A stretch of 64,000 bases of DNA from Azonexus hydrophilus DSM 23864 (GTDB taxonomy: Bacteria > Pseudomonadota > Gammaproteobacteria > Burkholderiales > Rhodocyclaceae), in assembly GCF_000429605.1 (NCBI RefSeq), contig NZ_AUCE01000012.1:186001-250000 (forward strand). The letters are read 5' to 3'. The notes under the pieces are model-generated. The model made no database searches, had not been told where the DNA came from, and saw nothing but the letters and a program-made list of their open reading frames with translations. Shown piece by piece: positions 18,532-28,374 of the stretch. The translations under genes were made by a program, and so were the position numbers. How positions within the stretch are numbered: position 1 is the stretch's first letter; the number at the start of each line of letters is the position of its first letter.

Positions 18532-19119
18532 CTATCTGAAGCCGGGCAGCCAGCCGGATTGTTCGTGGCCCCACACCGGTTCGAGGCTGCCCTGGTATAG
18601 CGCCTCGATCACCGGCGGCTCCTGCCAGGGTTCGTTCATGAAGGTCAGGCCGACTTCCTCGACGGTGCGGCCCGACCAGTAGTGCTCGGCGACTTCGTCG
18701 AGGGCTTCGAGCGACAGGCTGTGCGGCAGGCGTAAATAATCGAGCCAGCTGGCATCGTGAAAGGAGCAGATGTAGGCGCCCTTGGTCCGCGAGCAGGAGA
18801 GGTTCTTGCCGAAGACGCGATCCGGATGCTTGTGGCGGAAGGTCATCGCGTCGGTACGGGTGGCGAACTGCAGCAGGGCATGCAGGCGGCTGGGGAAATG
18901 GTTGTAGCGCCGTTGCCGGAAATATTCGAGGTGGTACTCGGCGAAATAATTCTGCACCGACAGCAATTGGTCGCCGGCGCTCGGTGCACCACCCTGCGGC
19001 GCGGCCAGTGTGGCGCCGAAGGGGCTGCCCTTGAGGATGTCCCAGCCGGGCAGGTCGGCGCCTGCGTCGAGCCAGCAGAAAAGCTCCAGCGTTGCAGTGT
19101 CCTTGATCAGGTTGTCCAT
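18532..19119 (-). CDS. Conserved-looking protein of unknown function upstream of the ABC efflux genes
   Basis: 195 residues from ATG at 19119 (starts with MDNLIKDTATLELFCWLDAG); a longer frame from 19290 begins in low-quality sequence and is less likely. The protein is soluble and rich in aromatic residues and His (YFAEYHLEYFRQRRYNHFPSRLHALLQFAT, FHDASWLDYL, FMNEPWQEPPVI). No signal peptide or membrane segment is seen. The pattern is loosely reminiscent of DUF2441-type proteins, but I do not recognise it with certainty. It sits 8 bases before the adaptor gene, so it may be part of the efflux operon. Confidence 0.6.
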   Translation of the reverse strand: MDNLIKDTATLELFCWLDAGADLPGWDILKGSPFGATLAAPQGGAPSAGDQLLSVQNYFAEYHLEYFRQRRYNHFPSRLHALLQFATRTDAMTFRHKHPDRVFGKNLSCSRTKGAYICSFHDASWLDYLRLPHSLSLEALDEVAEHYWSGRTVEEVGLTFMNEPWQEPPVIEALYQGSLEPVWGHEQSGWLPGFR

Positions 19120-19365
19120 GATCCCGTTGGCGTGGTGCGAATCCTGCCATTCTCGCCGATTGCACGGGATTGACCAAACATGGCGCAAGGGAATTTGCTG
19201 GAGAAAAAAACAGGCTGGTTTTTTATTTTCAGAGTGGTAAGCTGAAGCTGTGTCGAGTGTGCAGCAAGCCCGACATGCAGTGGCAGTCAATGCTGCGTTG
19301 CAGGAGATTCTATGGCAGTTGTCAAAGGAAGCATTTCTTGAGATTACCGTGTAGTACTCCCCATA
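19120..19365. other. Gene-free stretch before the RidA leader
   Basis: With the following leader this makes a 343-base gap. This part is AT-richer than its surroundings, with an A6/T6 near-hairpin at about 19206-19225. It must hold the promoter of the minus-strand unknown gene and that of the RidA leader, but no convincing -35/-10 pair stands out. No protein frame with family resemblance was found. Confidence 0.5.
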
Positions 19366-19443
19366 CGGCGTAATGCCGATTGCCCCGACCGGGTGTGTCG
19401 GGGTTGCAGCAAACGAAGCCCATGCCTCAACCGCATGGGCTTC
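19366..19443 (+). ncRNA. Candidate structured RNA: three successive hairpins before the RidA gene
   Basis: Three stems follow each other without overlap. CGGC/GCCG is at 19366-19378. CCCCGA/TCGGGG is at 19383-19403. A perfect 11-bp GAAGCCCATGC/GCATGGGCTTC is at 19415-19443, followed by ACGTTTTC. The last stem looks like an intrinsic terminator with a short T-run. The block ends 19 bases before the downstream ATG. It could be a small RNA with its own terminator or a cis-acting leader controlling the RidA gene. No known riboswitch consensus was recognised. Confidence 0.45.
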
Positions 19444-19462
19444 ACGTTTTCAGGAACGGGAA

Positions 19463-19816
19463 ATGTCGATTCAACGTTACGGCACGACGCGCCGCTATTC
19501 CGATGCCGTGGTGCACAACGGCACCGTCTACCTCGTCGAAGTTTCTGCGCTGGCCGATGCCGGCGTCGCCGAGCAGACCGCCGACATGCTGGCCAGCGTC
19601 GAGCGTTTGCTGGCGCAACTTGGCAGCGACAAGCGCCATTTGCTGATGGCGACGATCTATCTGGCCGACATGGCCGACTACGATGCCATGAACGCCGTCT
19701 GGGATGCCTGGGTGCCTGAAGGTTGTGCGCCGTCCCGCGCCTGCGTCCAGGCCAGACTGGCGAAACCGGAATACCGTGTCGAAATTGCGCTGACCGCCGC
19801 CATCGCTCAGGGCTGA
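19463..19816 (+). CDS. RidA (YjgF/YER057c/UK114) family protein
   Basis: 117 residues from ATG 19463, preceded by GGAACGGGAA. The fold is recognised from YSDAVVHNGTVYLVE, the segment LLAQLGSDKRHLLMATIYLADM and the C-terminal RACVQARLAKPEYRVEIALTAA with the conserved Arg in the active cleft. RidA proteins hydrolyse reactive enamine/imine intermediates; this member belongs to a divergent subgroup, so the substrate is open. The stop overlaps the convergent YkgJ-like gene by 10 bases. The structured leader suggests RNA-level control. Confidence 0.8.
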   Translation: MSIQRYGTTRRYSDAVVHNGTVYLVEVSALADAGVAEQTADMLASVERLLAQLGSDKRHLLMATIYLADMADYDAMNAVWDAWVPEGCAPSRACVQARLAKPEYRVEIALTAAIAQG

Positions 19817-20097
19817 ACTTCGGCGCTGCAGTCGCAGCCGCTGCCGGCCGATATCCAGCGGGCGCAGAGTCGGCCGAGCAAGCTGTCGGCGCCGGGGGCC
19901 AGCAGCAGTCCGCAGTGATAGCGCTGCGCATCCGCCGACCAGGTCAGCGCCGGGCACGGGCCGCGCCGCTGCAGGAAGCGCAAGCGGCCGAGTGGGCAGG
20001 TTTCGAGTGCGCAGCAAACCCCGCAGCCATTGCAGGGCTGGCCTTCGGCGGGCTTGGCAGGGGCCTCGCGATGCAGTTCCAGGATGATTTCGCGCAC
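19807..20097 (-). CDS. YkgJ-family Cys-cluster (putative metal-binding) protein
   Basis: 96 residues from a GTG start at 20097. The N-terminal cluster CNGCGVCCALETCPLGR has the CxxCxxCC pattern of the YkgJ family, and further Cys occur at the GPCPAL, YHCGLL, LCARW and GCDCS positions. The family binds Zn or an Fe-S cluster; no reaction is established. No signal peptide is seen. A plus-strand gene starts in the opposite direction about 95 bases upstream. Confidence 0.75.
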   Translation of the reverse strand: MREIILELHREAPAKPAEGQPCNGCGVCCALETCPLGRLRFLQRRGPCPALTWSADAQRYHCGLLLAPGADSLLGRLCARWISAGSGCDCSAEVQP

Positions 20098-20192
20098 GGC
20101 GCATGATGCGGCATCAAGGTGAAGGCCGGCAAGTCGTCCGTGACTGTGCTATATATGCGGATATTGTTAATTCACCGAGACTTTGCCGAATC

Positions 20193-20879
20193 ATGATCGA
20201 ACAAGACAAACCTGTCGTCTTTGGCACCGAAGACATCCTGATGAGCCTGTGCAACTCGGTGACCGATGTCCTCAATGTCGCCACCCAGAGCCAGATCCGT
20301 TATTCCGGCATGGTCCAGCGCATCACCAAGACCTGCCTGAAACCGGATATCGGTTGTTTCGTGTTGTTCGACGGCGGTTTTTCCGGTCTGGTCGTGATCA
20401 ATTTTTCCGCCTCGGCAGCGATGGAGTTGTACGAGACCTATTTGCTGAGCATGGGCATGGCGAAGGAGGAGCTGGCCAGTTCGCACACCGCCGATGAAGT
20501 CAGCAACGTGATGGGCGAACTGATGAACCAGATTGTCGGCAATTTCACCGGCAAGGTCGGGCGTGAATTGCAGACGCACATCACCCAGAATCAGCCGAAG
20601 ATGCTGGTGCTCAACAAGCAGGTCATGCTCAGCGTCGATACCAACCTGGACAAGCCGGAAGCGCGTCGGGTCACCTTCTATACCAGCCGCAACAACATCT
20701 TCTATCTCGAACTGGCGATCGACCGCACCGAGTTCATCAAGCTGTTCGACTTCGATGCCCAGGAAGTCGCCGACCCCGACGAACTGATCGCCCAGGCGGC
20801 TTCCGCCAAGGCCAAACCGGCCCCCGTGCAGGCGCCGGCCAACGACCACGACGATCTGCTCAACTCCCTCGGCATGTAA
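20193..20879 (+). CDS. CheX-like / DUF3334 family protein
   Basis: 228 residues from ATG 20193 (start MIEQDKPVVFGTED); upstream in-frame codons from 20103 are unlikely. The central part resembles CheX-type phosphatases or dimerisation domains, with VMGELMNQIVGNFTGKVG matching the conserved E-x2-N helix that in CheX contacts phospho-CheY. The tail is Ala/Pro-rich and ends DHDDLLNSLGM. A role in chemotaxis-type signalling is inference; no other che gene is adjacent, although a chemoreceptor lies at 50.3-51.9 kb. Confidence 0.65.
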   Translation: MIEQDKPVVFGTEDILMSLCNSVTDVLNVATQSQIRYSGMVQRITKTCLKPDIGCFVLFDGGFSGLVVINFSASAAMELYETYLLSMGMAKEELASSHTADEVSNVMGELMNQIVGNFTGKVGRELQTHITQNQPKMLVLNKQVMLSVDTNLDKPEARRVTFYTSRNNIFYLELAIDRTEFIKLFDFDAQEVADPDELIAQAASAKAKPAPVQAPANDHDDLLNSLGM

Positions 20880-20888
20880 GTGCGCCCC

Positions 20889-21809
20889 TCAGGGGCGGGC
20901 AAGAAACAGTTCCGGATCGACCGGCGTATCGTTGAGGATGACCGTCCAGTGCAGGTGCGGGCCGGTCGAGCGGCCGGTGGCGCCGACGGCCCCCAGGCGT
21001 TCGCCGCGGGCAAGGCGTTGACCCACCTGCACATCGATGCGCGACAGGTGCATGTAGATGCTGATCAGGCCCTGGCCGTGATCAAGGAAGACGCTGTTAC
21101 CGTTGAAGAAATAATCGCCAGTGTCGATCACCGTGCCGGCAGCCGGGGCGCTGACCTGCGCGCCGCTGGGGGCGGCGAAATCGAGCCCGTTGTGCGGGTT
21201 GCGCGGCAGGCCGTTGAAAAAGCGGCGCAGGCCGAAACGCGACGACAGGCGGCCGTCGGCGGGTCGTGAGAAACCGGTGTCGGGGTTGCCGGCGCTGAAG
21301 CGGCGTTTCAGTTCGGCGGTGTGCGCCTGCTCGCGTTCGATGCGTGCGAGGTCTTCCGGCGAAGGTTCGACCTTGCGTGTTTCCTTGATGGTCAGGCGCT
21401 GTTCCGGATAGTTCTTCGTGCCGACCGGAACGCTGATCGTCCTCGACGACGCTGCTTCGGCGACAGTGACTTCCAGCGGTACCGGCAGGGCATCGAGGGG
21501 AATGCCAAGCAGGGCGTGCCAGCGTCCGGCGTGAGCGACAACGGCGAGCGGGCTGGTGTCGTGGAAGGCCTGCGGGCGGGGGCGGCTGTCGGGCCCCAGA
21601 TCGATCACGGCAACACCGCCCGGAACCGCCAGATGCCGTGGCAGTGCAGCGTAGGCGGGGGCGAACGACAGCATGCCGCCGAGCAGCAAGGCGGCGATCA
21701 GGCGGGCGCGCGAGCTGGGGTTTGCTGGATTTCTGAAAATGTTACATATAAAAATAAAAACATTTGAAATCTGTGTCGCGTTGCTTTGGGTTGTTTCTGC
21801 GGTTTTCAT
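20889..21809 (-). CDS. M23 family metallopeptidase (LytM domain)
   Basis: 306 residues. A hydrophobic export signal spans about residues 35-54 (LIAALLLGGMLSFAPAYA); an internal start could shorten the N-terminus. A linker precedes a C-terminal LytM/M23 domain (about 185-306). Zn ligands are visible in NPHNGLDFA (His and Asp) and GPHLHWT (HxH). GTVIDTGDYFFNGNSVFLDHGQGL is the standard core. It is exported and probably cleaves peptidoglycan cross-bridges. It is adjacent to but separate from the paa island, transcribed away from paaX. Confidence 0.88.
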   Translation of the reverse strand: MKTAETTQSNATQISNVFIFICNIFRNPANPSSRARLIAALLLGGMLSFAPAYAALPRHLAVPGGVAVIDLGPDSRPRPQAFHDTSPLAVVAHAGRWHALLGIPLDALPVPLEVTVAEAASSRTISVPVGTKNYPEQRLTIKETRKVEPSPEDLARIEREQAHTAELKRRFSAGNPDTGFSRPADGRLSSRFGLRRFFNGLPRNPHNGLDFAAPSGAQVSAPAAGTVIDTGDYFFNGNSVFLDHGQGLISIYMHLSRIDVQVGQRLARGERLGAVGATGRSTGPHLHWTVILNDTPVDPELFLARP

Positions 21810-21881
21810 GAAAAAGTCTTTTAAATTATGCTGGTAAATGATTTAATTCGATTTTTCCTGATCGGTAAGTGTCCGGGGTCG

Positions 21882-21894
21882 TGATTCCGTGAAT
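21882..21894 (+). promoter_or_regulatory. PaaX-box-like sequence at the paaX start
   Basis: TGATTCCGTGAAT overlaps the GTG start of paaX. It resembles the TGATTCGYG core of the PaaX operator described in E. coli, but with one extra C, so it is at best a variant. If real it would mean autoregulation. Confidence 0.25.
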
Positions 21895-22836
21895 AGTGAA
21901 ATACAGCAGCGTCTCAGCGCATTTCGGCAGAAACGCCGGGTACAGGCCGGTTCGCTGATCATTACCGTCTTTGGCGACGCCATTCTGCCCCGTGGCGGCA
22001 AGATCTGGCTGGGCAGCCTGATCCGCCTGCTGGAACCGCTGGACCTCAACGAGCGCCTGATCCGGACCTCGGTCTTCCGCCTGGTCAAGGAAGAATGGCT
22101 GTGTACCGAAACCATCGGCCGTCGCGCCGATTATGCCCTGACCGCTGCCGGTCGGCGACGTTTCGAAGAAGCCGCCCGGCACATTTACGCGTCGCGGGCG
22201 CCCTTGTGGGACCATCGCTGGCGCCTGATCCTCCTGGTTGGCGAACTGCCCCAGAAGACCCGCGAGCAGGTGCGCAGCGCGCTCGCCTGGCAGGGGTTCG
22301 GCATGCTCGGCGGCGAATGCTTCGTGCACCCGGGCGCCGACCTGTCGGTGGTGCTCGATGCCCTGGTTGCCGAAGGCCTGTCTTCGGCCTTGTCTGCCCT
22401 GCTGCCGCTTTTTGCCGCCGATTCGCGTTCGGCCATGTCGGCCAGTGACGCCGACCTGGTCAGCCGCGCCTGGAACCTGCCGGCGCTGGCCGAAGCCTAC
22501 GGGCATTTCGTCAGCCGCTACCAGCCGGTGCTCGACGAACTGCAGCGCGATCAGCGCCTAGCCCTGAGCGATCAGGATGCCTTCCTGCTGCGCATCCTGC
22601 TGATCCACGATTACCGGCGCATGCTGCTGCGCGACCCGGAACTGCCCGAAGTCCTGTTGCCCGCGCAGTGGCCCGGCCAGCAGGCGCGCCTGCTGTGCAA
22701 GGAGATTTACCGGCGGCTGGAGACGGCCTCGTCGCGCCATCTCGACACCATGCTGTGCGTGGCCGACGGCAGCACACCGGTCGAGGACGCGACCCTGGCC
22801 AACCGCTTCAGCCAGGACGATCCCTTAAGCCGCTGA
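21889..22836 (+). CDS. paaX: PaaX, phenylacetyl-CoA-responsive transcriptional repressor
   Basis: 315 residues from a GTG start at 21889. The GntR-like winged-helix N-terminus is [24 protein letters not shown] followed by [18 protein letters not shown], the strongly conserved PaaX recognition region. The PaaX dimerisation/effector part follows ([15 protein letters not shown], and near the end [32 protein letters not shown]). PaaX represses paa genes until phenylacetyl-CoA binds. It begins the catabolic island. Convergent with paaY, the stops overlapping by 12 bases. Confidence 0.93.
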   Translation: MNSEIQQRLSAFRQKRRVQAGSLIITVFGDAILPRGGKIWLGSLIRLLEPLDLNERLIRTSVFRLVKEEWLCTETIGRRADYALTAAGRRRFEEAARHIYASRAPLWDHRWRLILLVGELPQKTREQVRSALAWQGFGMLGGECFVHPGADLSVVLDALVAEGLSSALSALLPLFAADSRSAMSASDADLVSRAWNLPALAEAYGHFVSRYQPVLDELQRDQRLALSDQDAFLLRILLIHDYRRMLLRDPELPEVLLPAQWPGQQARLLCKEIYRRLETASSRHLDTMLCVADGSTPVEDATLANRFSQDDPLSR

Positions 22837-23445
22837 TTCCTTCTTCAGGTCGACCAGCGGGATCACGCCGGCGATCTCGATACGCCGACGGTCGGCTTCG
22901 ACTTCCGTCAGCGGTGCCGTTTCGACCATCGTGGCCAGGCAACGCCGGGTCAACTCCTGATAGGTTTTCGTGCCTTCGCCCTTCCAGGCGATTTCCTCGT
23001 CGCTCAGCGGGCGGACGACGCGGCCGGGCAGGCCGGCGACCAGCACGCCGTCGGGAATTTCCTGGCCGGCCTTGATGAAGCTGGAGGCGGCGACGATGCT
23101 GTTGGCGCCGATCACGGCGTTGTCCATGATCACCGCGTTCATGCCGACCAGCGCGTTGCGCCCGATGCGGCAACCGTGCAGCACGGCGCCGTGGCCGATG
23201 TGCCCGTCTTCCTCGACCACGGTATCGGTGCCGGGGAAGCCGTGCATGACGCAGGTGTCCTGCAGGTTGGCGCCGCGCTCCAGGATCAGCCGGCCGAAAT
23301 CGCCGCGCAGGCTGGCGCAGGGGCCGACGTAACAGCCCGGGCCGACGATCACGTCGCCGATCAGGACGGCGCTGGGATGGACGTAGGCGGTCGGGTCAAC
23401 CACCGGGGTGATGCCGTCGATGGCATAGACGCGCAGGGAGTTCAT
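22825..23445 (-). CDS. paaY: PaaY, gamma-carbonic-anhydrase-like hexapeptide thioesterase
   Basis: 206 residues from ATG at 23445; an upstream ATG at 23475 is possible but the N-terminus [16 protein letters not shown] aligns with PaaY. A left-handed beta-helix is built from hexapeptide repeats ([27 protein letters not shown]). Metal-binding His are in CVMHGFPG and [10 protein letters not shown]. In studied bacteria PaaY removes CoA from dead-end products of the phenylacetate pathway, sparing CoA. It is divergent from the IclR gene with 68 bases between. Confidence 0.92.
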   Translation of the reverse strand: MNSLRVYAIDGITPVVDPTAYVHPSAVLIGDVIVGPGCYVGPCASLRGDFGRLILERGANLQDTCVMHGFPGTDTVVEEDGHIGHGAVLHGCRIGRNALVGMNAVIMDNAVIGANSIVAASSFIKAGQEIPDGVLVAGLPGRVVRPLSDEEIAWKGEGTKTYQELTRRCLATMVETAPLTEVEADRRRIEIAGVIPLVDLKKESAA

Positions 23446-23513
23446 GGGGCTTGTCGCTTGGCTGTCGAAGTGCATTATTATAGAACCTGTTTTGTAATGA
23501 GGAATTTTTGGCG

Positions 23514-24314
23514 ATGAGCGAGGATACTGACGGCAAGCACGGCGTGCAGTCGATGGAGGTCGGCATGAGCATCCTGCGGGCCATGGTCGACGGGCAGCGC
23601 TCGATGATGCTCAAGGACATTGCGGCGGCGGCCGGGATGCCGGCGTCGAAAGCGCACCGCTACCTGGTCAGCCTGATCCGTGCCGGCCTGGTCGAACAGG
23701 ACCCGATGAGTTCGCGTTACGACCTCGGGCCGTTTGCGCTCAACGTCGGCCTGGTCGCCCTCGACCGCCTCGACCGCGTACGCCTCGGGCTCAATGCCAT
23801 CGCCGAACTGCGCGACGAGATCAACCAGACCACCGCACTCGCCGTCTGGGGCGACCGCGGTCCGGTGGTGGTGCGCTGGGAAAGGCCGCGCCGGCCGATC
23901 ACGGTCAATGTCATCACCGGCACCGTGCTCGAACTGCTGTCGTCGGCCACCGGCCGGGTGTTCGCCGCGTGGATGCCGCGCAAGGTCGTCGCGCCGTTGC
24001 TCGCTGCCGAGATGAAGGCGCCGGACCTGCCGCCGGAACTGAAGAGCAAGGCCGGTGTTGAAGCCCTGCTGGCCGACGTCAGGGCCAGGGGCTTTGCCAC
24101 CACCGACGGCTTCCACAAGGTGCCGGGGGTGACGGCAGCGGCGGTGCCGGTGTTCAACTTCCGCAACGAAATCACCATGGCCCTGCTCGCCGTCGGCGTT
24201 CAGGGCATGCTCGACACCAGCGCCGACGGTCTCGAAGTCAGCCATCTGCGCCGGCACGCCGAGGCCCTGTCGCTGCGCCTGGGCGCCACCGGCGAGCCAA
24301 AGCCGCCGCAATAG
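23514..24314 (+). CDS. IclR-family transcriptional regulator
   Basis: 266 residues from ATG 23514, with GAGGA 12 bases upstream; an in-frame TTG two codons earlier is less likely. The N-terminal winged helix-turn-helix (about 12-75) includes [23 protein letters not shown]. The C-terminal IclR effector domain (about 90-260) has [31 protein letters not shown] and [20 protein letters not shown]. Placed between paaY and crotonase genes, it probably controls part of this island or a linked acyl-CoA branch; its ligand is unknown. A second regulator in addition to PaaX is notable. Confidence 0.9.
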   Translation: MSEDTDGKHGVQSMEVGMSILRAMVDGQRSMMLKDIAAAAGMPASKAHRYLVSLIRAGLVEQDPMSSRYDLGPFALNVGLVALDRLDRVRLGLNAIAELRDEINQTTALAVWGDRGPVVVRWERPRRPITVNVITGTVLELLSSATGRVFAAWMPRKVVAPLLAAEMKAPDLPPELKSKAGVEALLADVRARGFATTDGFHKVPGVTAAAVPVFNFRNEITMALLAVGVQGMLDTSADGLEVSHLRRHAEALSLRLGATGEPKPPQ

Positions 24315-24319
24315 CGGGC

Positions 24320-25102
24320 TCAGGCGAGCCAGGCCGGCGGCCGCTTGTCGAGGAAGGCGGCGATGCCGTCGCGGGCCTCGTCGGTCGCTCGCTGGCGGGC
24401 GATGCGGCCCGCCGTTTCCTCGCCCAGGGCGGCGTCGATGGGGCGCCCGGCAACGGCAGCGATCAGGTCCTTGGCGGCGTTCTGGGCCAATGGCCCGCCC
24501 TGCAGCAGTGCGGAAGTCAGTTGGTCGATGGCGGCGTCGAGCGCCTCGGGGGCGACCACCTCGCCGACCAGACCAATCGCCAGTGCGCGTTCGGCGCCGA
24601 TCTTTTCGCCGCTCTGGAAATAGCGCAGCGCGTGGCGCGGGCCGATGGCGCGCAGCACGTAGGGGCTGATCACTGCCGGGATGATCCCGAACTTCACTTC
24701 CGAGGTCGAGAAACTGGCGTCGCTGGCGGCAATCGCCATGTCGCAGGCGGCGGTCAGGCCGGTGCCGCCGCCCAGCGCGGCGCCCTGGACGCGGGCGACG
24801 GTCGGCTTGCGCAGGCTGGCCAGGGTATGCAGCATGGCGGCGAAATTGCGGGCATCGGCGAGGTTCTGCTCGGCGCCGAATTGCGCCGCCCGTTTCATCC
24901 AGTTGAGGTCGGCGCCGGCCGAGAAATGCCGGCCGCGCCCGCCGAGGACGACGATGCGCACGCCAGCATCGGCCTCCAGCTCGCGGCAGGCGGCGGCCAG
25001 TTCGCCGATCAGCGTTTCGTCGAAGGCGTTGAAGACGGCCGGACGGTTCATCCAGATCGTCGCCACCGGCCCTTTGCGTTCGATTTCCAGGGTGTCGTAC
25101 AT
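24320..25102 (-). CDS. Enoyl-CoA hydratase/isomerase family (methylglutaconyl-CoA hydratase-like)
   Basis: 260 residues, crotonase fold. The oxyanion-hole segment is GRHFSAGADLNWMKRAAQ, a wording typical of LiuC/AtuE-type methylglutaconyl-CoA hydratases, followed by ARVQGAALGGGTGLTAACDMAIA and the catalytic-Glu region FSTSEVKFGIIPAVISPYVL. A leucine or terpenoid breakdown role fits the sequence, while the position at the end of the paa operon suggests a 2,3-dehydroadipyl-CoA or related step. Neither is proven. It follows the PaaF-like gene by 12 bases. Confidence 0.85.
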   Translation of the reverse strand: MYDTLEIERKGPVATIWMNRPAVFNAFDETLIGELAAACRELEADAGVRIVVLGGRGRHFSAGADLNWMKRAAQFGAEQNLADARNFAAMLHTLASLRKPTVARVQGAALGGGTGLTAACDMAIAASDASFSTSEVKFGIIPAVISPYVLRAIGPRHALRYFQSGEKIGAERALAIGLVGEVVAPEALDAAIDQLTSALLQGGPLAQNAAKDLIAAVAGRPIDAALGEETAGRIARQRATDEARDGIAAFLDKRPPAWLA

Positions 25103-25114
25103 GCTCGTTCTCCG

Positions 25115-25888
25115 TCAGCGGTTCTTGAACGCCGGCTTGCGTTTGTCGACGAAGGCGGCCATGCCTTCCTTCTGGTCTTCGAGCGCGAAGGCCGAGTGGA
25201 AGACGCGGCGCTCGAACAAGAGGCCCTCGTTGAGCGAGGACTCGAAAGCGCGGTTGACCGACTCCTTGATCATCATGATCACCGGCAGCGAATAGCCGGC
25301 GATGGTCGTGGCGGCCTTCAGCGTCTCGTCGAGCAACTGATCGGCGGGAATCACCCGGGCGACCAGGCCGGCTTTCTCGGCTTCGGCGGCGTCCATCATG
25401 CGCGCGGTCAGGCACAGGTCCATCGCCTTGGCCTTGCCGACGGCGCGCGGCAGGCGCTGGGTGCCGCCGGCGCCGGGCATGGTGCCGAGGCGGATTTCCG
25501 GCTGGCCAAACTTGGCCGTATCGGCGGCGAAGATCATGTCGCACATCATCGCCATCTCGCAGCCGCCGCCGAGGGCAAAGCCCGAAACGGCGGCGATCAC
25601 CGGTTTCCGGGTCGTCTTGATGCGCTCCCAGTTGCGGGTGATGAAGTCCGTTTTATAGGCGTGCATGTAGTCGAAGTCCTTCATGAAGCCGATGTCGGCG
25701 CCGGCGGCGAAGGCCTTCTCGTTGCCGGTGAGGATGATGCAGCCGATGTTCTCGTCGGCTTCGAAGGCGTCGATGGCGGCGGCGATGCCGTCGACCACCT
25801 CGTTGTTCAGCGCGTTCATCGCCTCCGGCCGGTTGATGCGGATCAGGCCCACCTTGCCGTGGATTTCACTGAGAACCGTGGTGCTCAT
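25115..25888 (-). CDS. paaF: Enoyl-CoA hydratase, PaaF-like (2,3-dehydroadipyl-CoA hydratase)
   Basis: 257 residues from ATG at 25888, with GGAGA 8 bases upstream. Crotonase motifs are [36 protein letters not shown] and the two catalytic Glu regions GGGCE and [20 protein letters not shown], so it should be a true hydratase (both Glu present). PaaF hydrates 2,3-dehydroadipyl-CoA to 3-hydroxyadipyl-CoA, the substrate of PaaH. It lies behind the terminator at 25910-25931, so readthrough or a separate promoter is needed. Confidence 0.82.
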   Translation of the reverse strand: MSTTVLSEIHGKVGLIRINRPEAMNALNNEVVDGIAAAIDAFEADENIGCIILTGNEKAFAAGADIGFMKDFDYMHAYKTDFITRNWERIKTTRKPVIAAVSGFALGGGCEMAMMCDMIFAADTAKFGQPEIRLGTMPGAGGTQRLPRAVGKAKAMDLCLTARMMDAAEAEKAGLVARVIPADQLLDETLKAATTIAGYSLPVIMMIKESVNRAFESSLNEGLLFERRVFHSAFALEDQKEGMAAFVDKRKPAFKNR

Positions 25889-25909
25889 GGCAAAAATCTC
25901 CAAAAAAAA

Positions 25910-25931
25910 GGCCGCCCTACCCCGGGCGGCC
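25910..25931 (-). terminator. Intrinsic terminator after the solute-binding-protein gene
   Basis: On the minus strand GGCCGCCC and GGGCGGCC form an 8-bp GC stem around GGGTA-type loop bases, followed by eight T. It lies 40 bases beyond the binding-protein stop and 22 bases before the PaaF-like start, so it separates the main paa operon from the two crotonases or attenuates their expression. Confidence 0.85.
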
Positions 25932-25970
25932 CGAAGTGCAGTTGTCTTTTAAGCGTGCGTCGGTTCCGGC

Positions 25971-27116
25971 TTACTGGACGATGGTCCAGTTGCCGTTCTT
26001 GACTTCAAGCATGCGGAAGGCCGACAGGTCGAGGCCCATGTGGTCGGTCGGCGACATGTTGAAGGTGCCGCTGGTGCCGACGAAGCCCTTGGTCGCTTCG
26101 AGGGCGTCGCGGACCTTGGCCTTGTCGGTGCCGCCAGCGCGCTTGATCGCGTCGACCGCCAGCATCAGGCCGTCGTAGGCATAGCCACCGAAGGTCGACA
26201 CGTCGGTCTTGTAGGCCGCTTTGTAGGCTTCAGCATAAGCCGTGACCACAGCCTTCTGCGGATCGTTGGCCGGCAGCTGTTCCGGGATCAACTGCGCCGG
26301 CGACGGCAGGCGGACGCCTTCGGCAGCCGGTCCGGCCAGCGTCAGGAACTCGTCGGATGCGACGCCGTGCGACTGGTAAAGCGGCAGGTTGATGCCCAGT
26401 TGCTTGTAGTTCTTGGTGACGATGGCCGGGCCCTGGCCGAGACCGAACACGAACACGGCCTGGACGCCGGCGGTGTTGCGGATCTTGGTCAGCTGCGGGC
26501 TCATGTCGGTATCCTTGGGGCCGTAGGTTTCATTGGCGACCAGGGTGATCCCGTACTTGGCGGCGACGGCTTCCGTTTCCTTCTTGCCGGAAGCGCCGAA
26601 GCCGGAGGTTTCGGAGAACAGGGCAACCTTGCTGATGCCGCGCTTCTTCATGTCCTCGAAAACCTTTTCGGCGGCCATGCGGTCGGTATGCGGCGTCTTG
26701 AACACCCACTTCTTGACCGGCTCGATGATGACCACGGCACCGGCCAGCGAGATGAAGGGGATGCCGGCACGTTCGACCAGCGGGACGGCCGACATGGTGG
26801 CGCCGGTGGTGGTGCCGCCGACCAGGATGTCGACCTTGTCGTCGTCGATCAGGCGCTTGGTGAAGCCGTTGGCCTTGCCGGCGTCGCTACCGTCGTCGTA
26901 ATGCACGAGTTGCAGCTGGCGACCGAGGACGCCGCCCTTCTTGTTGATGTCGGCGACGTAGAGTTGCAGCGTCTTCAGTTCCGGATCGCCGAGAAAGGCG
27001 GCCGGGCCGGTGACCGACAGCACCGAACCGATCTTGATCGGTTCAGCGGCGAAGGCACCGAGGGCACCGAAGGCCAGGGCGGCGCCGGCGACGATTTTCT
27101 TCAAGCTTGCATTCAT
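25971..27116 (-). CDS. Branched-chain-amino-acid-type ABC substrate-binding protein
   Basis: 381 residues with a signal peptide (MNASLKKIVAGAALAFGALG, cleavage near A23). The mature type I periplasmic binding fold begins EPIKIGSVLSVTGPAAFLG and shows TTTGATMSAVPLVERAGIPFIS and GYAYDGLMLAVDAIKRAGG. Its partner permease and ATPase genes are not adjacent but lie at 36.8-40.7 kb in the divergent operon. In related betaproteobacteria Liv-type importers are linked to aromatic acid clusters, so phenylacetate or a similar acid is a likely ligand. It is the last gene before the terminator. Confidence 0.9.
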   Translation of the reverse strand: MNASLKKIVAGAALAFGALGAFAAEPIKIGSVLSVTGPAAFLGDPELKTLQLYVADINKKGGVLGRQLQLVHYDDGSDAGKANGFTKRLIDDDKVDILVGGTTTGATMSAVPLVERAGIPFISLAGAVVIIEPVKKWVFKTPHTDRMAAEKVFEDMKKRGISKVALFSETSGFGASGKKETEAVAAKYGITLVANETYGPKDTDMSPQLTKIRNTAGVQAVFVFGLGQGPAIVTKNYKQLGINLPLYQSHGVASDEFLTLAGPAAEGVRLPSPAQLIPEQLPANDPQKAVVTAYAEAYKAAYKTDVSTFGGYAYDGLMLAVDAIKRAGGTDKAKVRDALEATKGFVGTSGTFNMSPTDHMGLDLSAFRMLEVKNGNWTIVQ

Positions 27117-27158
27117 GGATTTGTCTCCTCCTTGAGGTTGTTGTCGAGTACAGCAGAA

Positions 27159-28364
<1,206 letters not shown>

Positions 28365-28374
28365 GGTGCTTTCC

